Of a stretch of DNA of 8,708 nt, positions 1 through 5,846 are shown piece after piece (position 1 is the stretch's first letter; each line of letters begins with the position of its first letter). A program made the translations under genes and the position numbers. The notes below the pieces were generated by a model. It saw nothing but the letters and a program-made list of their open reading frames with translations, did no database searches and was not told where the DNA came from. Source of the stretch: Spirochaetia bacterium (GTDB taxonomy: Bacteria; Spirochaetota; Spirochaetia; Sphaerochaetales; Sphaerochaetaceae); contig SABI01000099.1 of NCBI GenBank assembly GCA_009929055.1, positions 1-8,708 on the forward strand. Reading direction: 5' to 3'.

Positions 1-13
1 TAGGAGCAAAAAT

Positions 14-1468
14 ATGGAAAAACAGCATACCTATACAAAAATAGTAGCAACAATTGGCCCATCATCATCTTCATATGAGATGATAAGAGACATCATTAAA
101 GCAGGAGCAAGGGTAATTAGACTCAACTTTAGTCATGGAACTCATGATGACAAACAGCAAGCATTTGACTGGGCACGAAAGGCTTCTAAAGACCTAGAGA
201 CGCCAATTGCTATTTTTCAAGATCTTCAAGGTCCTAAAATACGTCTTGGCTTGTTAGAACAAGACTCTATTGTCGTGAAAAAAGGAGAGTCTCTCACCCT
301 TACCACCCTCCCTGTAGTAGGAACGAGAGAGGTAGTAAGTATTGACTATCCCAATTTACACGAAGAAATTAGTATAGGCAGTAGAATCCTTATTGATGAT
401 GGCCTTATTGCCTTAAGGGTAACAGCAATAGAAGGGAATCAGATACTCACTACTGTAGTTGAAGGGGGAGTAATAAAACCTCGTAAGGGGGTAAATCTTC
501 CTGGCGTTCCCCTAAAACATCTCTCTAGTTTTACCAAAAAAGATGAAAAAGATTTAGAATTTGCCTTCAAGAATGATATTGATTATGTTGCCCTCTCCTT
601 CGTTCGTAGTGAAAAAGATGTTATTGCCCTAAGAGATTATATGAGTGCTACTTTTCATAAAGAGATTCCTATTATAAGCAAAATTGAGAAACCAGAAGCA
701 GTAGAGGCCATTGATGCAATTATCGAGCACTCTAATGCAATTATGGTAGCTCGAGGAGATTTAGGGGTTGAGATGTTTGCTGAAGAGGTTCCTATTGCTC
801 AAAAGTCAATTATTAGAGCTTCTCACGTAGCAGGCTTACCAGTTATTACTGCAACCCAAATGCTTGAATCTATGATGAGTAATCCTAGGCCGACCAGAGC
901 TGAGACAAATGATGTAGCTAATGCTGTGTTAGATGGAACGAGTGCTGTCATGCTTAGTGGTGAAACAGCTGCCGGGATATTCCCCCTTAAAGCTGTTGAA
1001 ACAATGAATACTATTACTTCCTATATCCAACAATCCAAAGAGTTCAGACATAGTGTGTTAGACCAAGGTCTCAACCGTGATTATTTAAATTTACGCAATA
1101 AAAAATCTATTACAGAGGCTGTAGGTCTCGCATCTCGAGAATTAGCCCTTGCAGTAAATGCTTCCTACATTGTCTGTTTTACCTATTCAGGCTCTACTGC
1201 AAGAAGAATTGCAAAATACCGACCAGCGACCCCCATTATTGCCCTCTCTCCTATTCAAAAGACTGTAAATCAGCTTGCCCTCTCTTGGGGTGTGAGACCA
1301 GTACTTACTGAAGGTTTAGAGAATCTAGATCAGTTATTAGCATATGCTCCTTCTTTTTTAAAAGAACAGCATTTAGTTGAAAAAGGAGATATTATTGTAA
1401 TTACATTAGGGGTTCCTGTAGGATCTTCTGGTTCTACTAATATGATTAAAGTGGTGGTAATTGAATAA
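14..1468 (+). CDS. pyk: Pyruvate kinase
   Basis: Cytosolic glycolytic enzyme that transfers phosphate from phosphoenolpyruvate to ADP, giving pyruvate and ATP. The 484-residue protein is complete. It opens with the barrel strand TKIVATIGPSS (residues 8-18) and the substrate-binding RLNFSHG (36-42). The B domain lies at roughly 75-170, followed by the catalytic SKIEKPEAV (222-230; K223 and metal ligand E225), the metal-binding ARGDLGVE (246-253; D249) and the TATQMLESM helix (279-287). The C domain runs from about 350 to the end. The PEP-synthase-like phosphohistidine tail of Bacillus enzymes is absent. The start is set by AGGAG at 2-6, seven bases before ATG. It is the only + strand gene here, and its last 23 bases overlap the end of the convergent permease gene. 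Family and function are near certain; the allosteric effector cannot be read from the sequence. Confidence 0.97.
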   Translation: MEKQHTYTKIVATIGPSSSSYEMIRDIIKAGARVIRLNFSHGTHDDKQQAFDWARKASKDLETPIAIFQDLQGPKIRLGLLEQDSIVVKKGESLTLTTLPVVGTREVVSIDYPNLHEEISIGSRILIDDGLIALRVTAIEGNQILTTVVEGGVIKPRKGVNLPGVPLKHLSSFTKKDEKDLEFAFKNDIDYVALSFVRSEKDVIALRDYMSATFHKEIPIISKIEKPEAVEAIDAIIEHSNAIMVARGDLGVEMFAEEVPIAQKSIIRASHVAGLPVITATQMLESMMSNPRPTRAETNDVANAVLDGTSAVMLSGETAAGIFPLKAVETMNTITSYIQQSKEFRHSVLDQGLNRDYLNLRNKKSITEAVGLASRELALAVNASYIVCFTYSGSTARRIAKYRPATPIIALSPIQKTVNQLALSWGVRPVLTEGLENLDQLLAYAPSFLKEQHLVEKGDIIVITLGVPVGSSGSTNMIKVVVIE

Positions 1469-2372
1469 TAACTCTCTTATCTCGTTTGTTTACGACATAG
1501 ACCCCCATCAAGATAATAGCTGACCCTAATAAGGCTATTGGATGGGGGAAATCTTTGAAGATTATCATGCTAAGGATAAGGACAAAGACAGGGGGAACAT
1601 TTGCATATACTGAAGTTTTTGCACTTCCTAATATGTCTATTGCTCTGTTCCAAAGAATATTTGCCCCAAACAGAGCAATGATACCTGAATAAACTGCAAG
1701 AAGTATAATTTTGAAAGATATGAGAGAAAAGTCAAAATTTATCACATTTTTTGTATTAACAAGGGTATAAAAGAGAACACTTACCCCCATAACAAAGCTT
1801 GTTAGTTGTAATGTAGGATACTTCTTTAAGTAGGGTTTTAAGAAAGTAGTATTCAAGGCAAAGCCAAATTCTGCTACTACTACCAGAATTATTCCAGTGA
1901 GGCTTGTTTCAAGCATTCCCTCTTTAGATGAACTAAAAAGGGCTATTAGGGTTAATCCCACTAGGGTAAAAAGAACTCCTATGATAATAGGAAGTGTAAT
2001 TTTTTCTAATTTAAATACAATAGATAAGATGACTACATGAATGGGCATTGTCGCCATAAGGATTCCCCCAATAGCGGGAGAGGTGTTATCGAGGCCAATT
2101 GGAAAGAGTAATTGAAATACTCCATACCCTCCAATTCCTATAAGAATAAGGAAAAAGAGGTCTCTTTTTTCAAATGGAACCCTATTAGATGAAAAGAATG
2201 CTAAGTAAACCATAAGGGGAAACGCAATCAAGAGTCTTAATAAATTAAAAAGAGGGGCACTCATATAGGTAAAAGCAATCTTGAAGGCAATATTATTAAA
2301 TGACCAAATAAGGGTGACAAACAATACGACTATGTGGATAAGATAGCGGTGCTTAGTTGGTGTATTGTTCAT
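1446..2372 (-). CDS. EamA/DMT-family membrane permease
   Basis: Inner-membrane protein of the drug/metabolite transporter superfamily, 308 residues from the chosen start. It shows about ten hydrophobic helices arranged as two EamA repeats. The first begins near the helix ending LIWSFNNIAFK, a typical EamA opening, and the second begins around TGIILVVVAEFGFALN. The late segment FGANILWNRAIDILGSAK followed by NVPPVFVLILSMIIF matches the usual end of the second repeat. The family exports or imports small metabolites, amino acids or sugars; the substrate cannot be told from sequence. The frame is open up to an ATG at 2408, but no Shine-Dalgarno precedes it, whereas AAGGGGAG sits eight bases before the ATG at 2372. 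The gene lies 65 bp downstream of the 87-residue unknown gene on the same strand and ends inside the convergent pyk gene. Confidence 0.88.
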   Translation of the reverse strand: MNNTPTKHRYLIHIVVLFVTLIWSFNNIAFKIAFTYMSAPLFNLLRLLIAFPLMVYLAFFSSNRVPFEKRDLFFLILIGIGGYGVFQLLFPIGLDNTSPAIGGILMATMPIHVVILSIVFKLEKITLPIIIGVLFTLVGLTLIALFSSSKEGMLETSLTGIILVVVAEFGFALNTTFLKPYLKKYPTLQLTSFVMGVSVLFYTLVNTKNVINFDFSLISFKIILLAVYSGIIALFGANILWNRAIDILGSAKTSVYANVPPVFVLILSMIIFKDFPHPIALLGSAIILMGVYVVNKRDKRVIIQLPPL

Positions 2373-2380
2373 ATAGCGTA

Positions 2381-2388
2381 CTCCCCTT
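2381..2388 (-). promoter_or_regulatory. Ribosome binding site that fixes the permease start
   Basis: On the - strand this reads AAGGGGAG and lies eight bases before the ATG at 2372. The upstream in-frame ATG at 2408 has no comparable purine-rich element, so the shorter 308-residue product is preferred. Confidence 0.7.
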
Positions 2389-2437
2389 ATTAAAAGCCAC
2401 AATAGCATATTTTTGATAAGAGGAGTAGCGATTCTCG

Positions 2438-2701
2438 TTAGAGATTATCTTCAATTACCCAGTGATGGTGAATAAGATCATCCACACTCTTAAAGGTGTG
2501 AAAGAGGAGAGTTTCACTTCCTTGCTCTTCAACAACAAAAGAGTTCTCATCCTCATGATACCAAAGTAACCCTTTTTTTGCTTCTAAAGTAATACACACT
2601 ACGGGCAATGTCTGAAAATACGATAATTTCACTACCCCAGTTGGGTCTATAAGGGATTCAATTGTTTTGCCTTGTAACTTCTCAATTGCATCTATGTTCA
2701 T
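2438..2701 (-). CDS. Small acidic protein of unknown function
   Basis: An 87-residue protein that I do not recognise. It is probably real: GGAGG stands six bases before its ATG, a perfect TATAAT lies 24 bases upstream of the start, and it fills the space between two longer genes on the same strand without overlap. It is strongly acidic (15 Asp/Glu against 6 Lys and no Arg) and has one cysteine (C36) and a histidine triplet (78-80). There is no signal peptide or membrane helix, so it should be cytosolic. The alternation of short hydrophobic runs (VVCITLEAK, LLWYHEDENSFVVEE, TLLFHTF) suggests a small beta-rich alpha/beta fold. It lies between a phosphate transporter and a permease, which gives no firm clue to its role. 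Its own promoter and a nearby palindrome suggest separate regulation. Confidence 0.75.
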   Translation of the reverse strand: MNIDAIEKLQGKTIESLIDPTGVVKLSYFQTLPVVCITLEAKKGLLWYHEDENSFVVEEQGSETLLFHTFKSVDDLIHHHWVIEDNL

Positions 2702-2724
2702 ATCTTTCCTCCATCGATAGTGTG

Positions 2725-2730
2725 ATTATA
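2725..2730 (-). promoter_or_regulatory. Candidate sigma-70 -10 box for the 87-residue gene
   Basis: The - strand reads TATAAT, an exact consensus -10 element. Initiation about seven bases downstream would give a short leader of roughly 17 bases that contains GGAGG. No good -35 hexamer is present at 16-18 bp spacing (ACTATA at 17), so the promoter may need an activator. The GGACA/TGTCC palindrome at 2743-2757 occupies much of the -35 and spacer region. Confidence 0.5.
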
Positions 2731-2742
2731 CTATTTAGGAGG

Positions 2743-2757
2743 GGACATATAGTGTCC
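2743..2757. promoter_or_regulatory. Palindrome GGACA-N5-TGTCC, possible operator
   Basis: A perfect 5-bp inverted repeat with a 5-bp centre (GGACATATAGTGTCC on the + strand). It lies 12 bp upstream of the -10 box of the 87-residue gene, over the spacer and -35 position. The size and placement fit the binding site of a dimeric regulator. The arms are short, so chance is a real alternative. Confidence 0.3.
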
Positions 2758-2811
2758 TTGTAAGAAAATCTTTTGCCCTCTTATCTAGACTTTTGTGTAG
2801 TATACAAAAAG

Positions 2812-4479
2812 TTACATGATTTTTTCTAAGCGCTCAGTAATATTCATTAAGTGGTCTCCTATTTGCTCAACGTGTCGAACCACATCGATATAGAGAAGTT
2901 CACTTTTTACATCAGAACCACTTTGAAGTCTCTTAGATGCTGATTGCTTTAAAATATTCCTCATTCTGTTAATATCATTTTCTAATTTTACAGCTACTGC
3001 CATATTCTCTGTATCGATATGTTCATTGAGGTGACTCTTAATAAAGCTAATAAAGCGGGTAACAAGGGCTACATATGGGGTAATTTTTTCCATCGCATTT
3101 TCATCAAATAAGATATGTTGTTTATAACGACGCTCACACAAGATAATAAGATTAAAACAACTGTCTCCTATACTCTCTAATTCATTTGTTATCCTCATCA
3201 TGCTATAGACGTTATTAGCACTCACCCTGTTCATGTTGTCCATACTACAATTAGAGAGGAATTTGGTAATCTCTTCTTGCATTTTATCGGTAAGATCTTC
3301 CATTTTCTTGTACTCTTCTACCTCTGCCCCCATTTTCTTCTCTGGGTTGCTAAAGATATCCCAAAAACCACTAAACATGTCACACACAATATCTGCCATC
3401 TTAGAGAGTTCCCTTTTAACAGTAATCAAATAGAGTTCAGGAGTATCTTGAAGCGACGCGCTGATGTATTTAAGGGAATAGGATTCAGGAGCATTTTTAT
3501 CTTCTGGAATCCATCGTTTAACAAGATAGGAAATTTGTGGAACAAAAAAGACACATATAAAGGTATTGGTTACATTAAAAAGGGTATGGAACATAGCTAA
3601 GTGGGCTGGAAGTAATAAAGAGTTAGTCGTGGTATAGACATCTCCTGGAACTAACGTATTCACAAGGCGTAAGAAAGGGGCAAAGACAATACTCATCCAC
3701 AATACCCCGAAAATGTTAAAGAGGGTATGGGCTCTACTTGCCCTTCTTGCATTCACACTTGTACCCACTGAGGCGACAAAGGCTGTAATGGTAGTTCCAA
3801 TATTTTCCCCTAACACAATTGCTGCAGCGGTTGGAAAATCTATCCATCCAGCATATGCCATGGTGAGGGTAATCGCCATGGCAGCTGAAGAAGATTGAAC
3901 GATGATAGTCAACAGTGCTCCAACGATGACAAAGAAGAAGTAGGACAATATACCGTGCTGAGTAAATACTGTGACTGCGCTAAGAATTTCTGGATGATTT
4001 GAGATATCAGGGACAGAGTTTTTTAAGAAGTCGAGCCCCATAAAAAGTAAGCCAAACCCAATTAATGTCTCTCCAAGATCTTTTTTGTTAAACTTTTTTA
4101 CAAGCATCAGAATGAATCCAATACCAATAACAGGGAGGGCGATAGCTCCCATCTTCACTTTAAACCCTAATATTGCAACTATCCATCCGGTGACAGTCGT
4201 TCCAATGTTAGCTCCCATAATCACACCGATAGATTGGGTAAGGGTAAGTAAGCCTGCATTTACAAAACTCACCACCATAACGGTTGTAGCAGAAGAGGAT
4301 TGGATGATTGCCGTAATAGCTACCCCTGTAAATATTGCCATCACCCTATTAGCTGTCATGAAGTTTAGTATCGCGTGTAGTTTATCTCCAGCTACTTTTT
4401 GAATACCATCACTCATCGTGCGCATTCCAAAAAGAAACAGCCCAAGACTTCCTATTACCATAAAGATTGTATAAATCAT
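2812..4479 (-). CDS. Na+/phosphate cotransporter family protein with PhoU-like domain
   Basis: Inner-membrane transporter of the PNaS (NptA/YjbB) family, expected to couple sodium and inorganic phosphate movement. From the chosen start it has 555 residues. The N-terminal 330 or so contain the two inverted Na/Pi-cotransporter repeats, each with the signature pair: QSSSATT (60-66) with GANIGTT (89-95), and QSSSAAM (195-201) with GENIGTT (224-230). The opening GSLGLFLFGMRTMSDGIQ is characteristic of the family. From about residue 340 to the end is a soluble, helical, charged PhoU-like domain thought to regulate or sense transport. The frame is open to an ATG at 4566, but the extra 29 residues are polar and unlike the family, and AGGAG lies five bases before the ATG at 4479. 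No pst or pho genes are adjacent. Whether it imports or exports phosphate cannot be decided. Confidence 0.93.
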   Translation of the reverse strand: MIYTIFMVIGSLGLFLFGMRTMSDGIQKVAGDKLHAILNFMTANRVMAIFTGVAITAIIQSSSATTVMVVSFVNAGLLTLTQSIGVIMGANIGTTVTGWIVAILGFKVKMGAIALPVIGIGFILMLVKKFNKKDLGETLIGFGLLFMGLDFLKNSVPDISNHPEILSAVTVFTQHGILSYFFFVIVGALLTIIVQSSSAAMAITLTMAYAGWIDFPTAAAIVLGENIGTTITAFVASVGTSVNARRASRAHTLFNIFGVLWMSIVFAPFLRLVNTLVPGDVYTTTNSLLLPAHLAMFHTLFNVTNTFICVFFVPQISYLVKRWIPEDKNAPESYSLKYISASLQDTPELYLITVKRELSKMADIVCDMFSGFWDIFSNPEKKMGAEVEEYKKMEDLTDKMQEEITKFLSNCSMDNMNRVSANNVYSMMRITNELESIGDSCFNLIILCERRYKQHILFDENAMEKITPYVALVTRFISFIKSHLNEHIDTENMAVAVKLENDINRMRNILKQSASKRLQSGSDVKSELLYIDVVRHVEQIGDHLMNITERLEKIM

Positions 4480-4484
4480 ATAAA

Positions 4485-4489
4485 CTCCT
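4485..4489 (-). promoter_or_regulatory. Ribosome binding site that fixes the phosphate transporter start
   Basis: The - strand reads AGGAG five bases before the ATG at 4479, which begins MIYTIFMVIGSLG. The in-frame ATG at 4566 would add a polar 29-residue extension that family members lack. Confidence 0.75.
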
Positions 4490-4539
4490 AGCGAATACTC
4501 AACGTTTTTTAGCCTATAGTAAAAATGTATCAGAGTGTT

Positions 4540-4562
4540 CCCTCTATGAAAAGGTATAGGGG
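4540..4562 (-). other. Small hairpin in the leader of the phosphate transporter gene
   Basis: On the - strand CCC-CTAT (4562-4556) can pair with ATAG-GGG (4547-4540), giving seven base pairs with one bulged A and an eight-base loop. It lies about 60 bases before the start codon. No U-tract follows directly, so it is not a standard terminator. I recognise no riboswitch class. Confidence 0.3.
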
Positions 4563-4602
4563 CCAATTTTCATCGAATAAGGGGTAAATACTCTGCTACT
4601 GG

Positions 4603-4632
4603 TATATAAGAAGTGCTAATAATTCTATTCAA
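4603..4632 (-). promoter_or_regulatory. Candidate promoter for the phosphate transporter gene
   Basis: On the - strand TTGAAT (4632-4627) is followed by TATATA (4608-4603) with an 18-bp spacer. TTATAT, one base earlier, would give 17 bp. Both hexamers match four of six consensus positions. Initiation here would give a leader of about 115 bases. The -35 element lies inside an arm of the palindrome at 4621-4650. In AT-rich DNA such matches arise readily by chance. Confidence 0.35.
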
Positions 4633-4650
4633 AATTATTTGGATAGAATT
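4621..4650. repeat. Inverted repeat between the radical SAM and phosphate transporter genes
   Basis: Ten-base arms AATTCTATTC (4621-4630) and GGATAGAATT (4641-4650) pair over all ten positions with one G-U wobble, around a ten-base AT-rich centre. It begins at the last base of the radical SAM stop codon and covers the candidate -35 of the next gene. As RNA it would be a weak AT-rich hairpin without a following U-tract, so an operator is as likely as a terminator. Confidence 0.45.
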
Positions 4651-5807
4651 TAAAGGATAATGTACTTTTTCGCTTTACTGTAGAGACTTCTAGGCAAATT
4701 TAGCTGATAGATATCACTTAGAGGGGTGTTTTTTCGCATATTAACAATCTTTTGAGCCGTAAGAGGACCAATTCCAGGAACACGAAGTAATTCTTCTTTT
4801 GATCCCTTTTTAAGGGAAACAGGAAAAAATTCTTGGTGCTTAGTTGCCCATACCTCTTTTGGGTCTTTTGAGAGGTCTAGGTTTCCTTCCTTACCAAATA
4901 CCAAATCATCATAAGAAAAGTTATACTGCCTAAATAAGAAATCTGCTTGATAGAGTCTATGCTCTCGAGTAATAACATAGTCTTCTTTTGAGGTATGAGA
5001 GAGAGAAAAAGGAAGTTGGTCTATCTCCCTCTTCTTAATTTCTCCAGGAATTGTGGGATCCCCTAGCCCTCCTTGATAGGCACTAAAGTAGAGACGATCA
5101 AACTTAAGGTGGTCATACATATTATAGCTATAAGAAAGTATTTCTTTATCAGATTCATCGCTCGCTCCAACAATAAATTGACTTGTTGTGTGAACTTTTT
5201 GAAAAGGAGAGCCTTTTTGACTCATCTGTGAGATATATTTCAAAGGTTCAATAATATCTTTCATATAGTCTTTCTTGTGAGTGAGTTTACTAAAGTGATT
5301 AATTCCTGGAGTTTCAATATTTAGTGAGACTGCAGAAGCAAGTTGCATTGCTCTATTAATTGCTTCAATACTGGCTCCTGGGATAATTTTTATATGGATA
5401 TATCCCCTGTAATGGTAGCGATAACGGAGAATTTCTGCACTCGCAATAAGACGATCCATCGTATATTCAGCTGATCCTATAATACCGCTACTTAAGAAGA
5501 TACCAATGATAGGTTTATGAGATAAAAAGTTTATAAAAAAAGAGGCTATCTCATCAGGGGTAAGAGAGGTTCTTCGTGTATCACTCTCTTCCCTTAATGG
5601 GCAGTAGCGACAATCACTCGTACACGCATTAGAAAGGAGAGTCTTTAACATAATACCAGAGCCCCCAGATGCTACCGTTACCGGATAAATCCAAGAGCCC
5701 CCACTACCACGAGTTCTATGTTCTTCTTTAGCCTTTGTCCCACAAGCACAGGACAAATCATACTGGGCATCGCGAGAAAGAATATCTAATTTATCGACTA
5801 CATCCAT
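4650..5807 (-). CDS. Radical SAM protein with C-terminal helix-hairpin-helix (COG4277 type)
   Basis: A 385-residue cytosolic iron-sulfur enzyme whose reaction is unknown. The radical SAM core carries the cluster motif CTSDCRYC (C62, C66, C69; a CX3CX2C spacing). It continues through FLSSGIIGS (104-112), HIKIIPGAS (138-146) and SLNIETPGINHF (161-172). The C-terminus ends in a helix-hairpin-helix, LLRVPGIGPLTAQKIV (340-355), a non-specific DNA-binding fold. This layout matches the family annotated as putative DNA modification or repair radical SAM proteins, some members of which sit beside a uracil-DNA-glycosylase-like gene. No such partner is present here. N-terminal cysteines C20 and C22 form an extra CAC motif. 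The gene starts 39 nt after fabV, yet unlike its neighbours it lacks a Shine-Dalgarno sequence, and no alternative in-frame start is evident. The name is secure at family level only. Confidence 0.88.
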   Translation of the reverse strand: MDVVDKLDILSRDAQYDLSCACGTKAKEEHRTRGSGGSWIYPVTVASGGSGIMLKTLLSNACTSDCRYCPLREESDTRRTSLTPDEIASFFINFLSHKPIIGIFLSSGIIGSAEYTMDRLIASAEILRYRYHYRGYIHIKIIPGASIEAINRAMQLASAVSLNIETPGINHFSKLTHKKDYMKDIIEPLKYISQMSQKGSPFQKVHTTSQFIVGASDESDKEILSYSYNMYDHLKFDRLYFSAYQGGLGDPTIPGEIKKREIDQLPFSLSHTSKEDYVITREHRLYQADFLFRQYNFSYDDLVFGKEGNLDLSKDPKEVWATKHQEFFPVSLKKGSKEELLRVPGIGPLTAQKIVNMRKNTPLSDIYQLNLPRSLYSKAKKYIIL

Positions 5808-5813
5808 AAAAAC

Positions 5814-5842
5814 AAGATAACATATGTATAGTAGTTTAGCAA
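5814..5842 (-). promoter_or_regulatory. Candidate (possibly leaderless) promoter for the radical SAM gene
   Basis: On the - strand TTGCTA (5842-5837) is followed, after exactly 17 bp, by TATCTT (5819-5814) preceded by TGT, an extended -10 motif. Each hexamer matches four of six consensus bases. Only six bases separate the -10 from the ATG, so transcription would begin at or next to the start codon. That fits the missing Shine-Dalgarno sequence. Confidence 0.35.
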
Positions 5843-5846
5843 TATA

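Noticed and set aside
2373..2408. Upstream ATG giving a 12-residue longer permease
   Set aside because: No Shine-Dalgarno precedes 2408, while AAGGGGAG stands eight bases before the ATG at 2372.
2789..2812. Hairpin at the end of the phosphate transporter gene as a terminator
   Set aside because: The eight-pair stem is AT-rich with a bulged A, overlaps the stop codon and has no U-tract after it on the - strand.
3233..4402. Open frames on the + strand opposite the phosphate transporter (3233-3433, 3277-3600, 3713-3898, 4085-4402)
   Set aside because: They are antisense to a clearly conserved gene, match no known domain and look like products of its codon bias.
4480..4566. 29-residue N-terminal extension of the phosphate transporter
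   Set aside because: It is polar, unlike family members, and covers the leader hairpin; a strong AGGAG marks the ATG at 4479.
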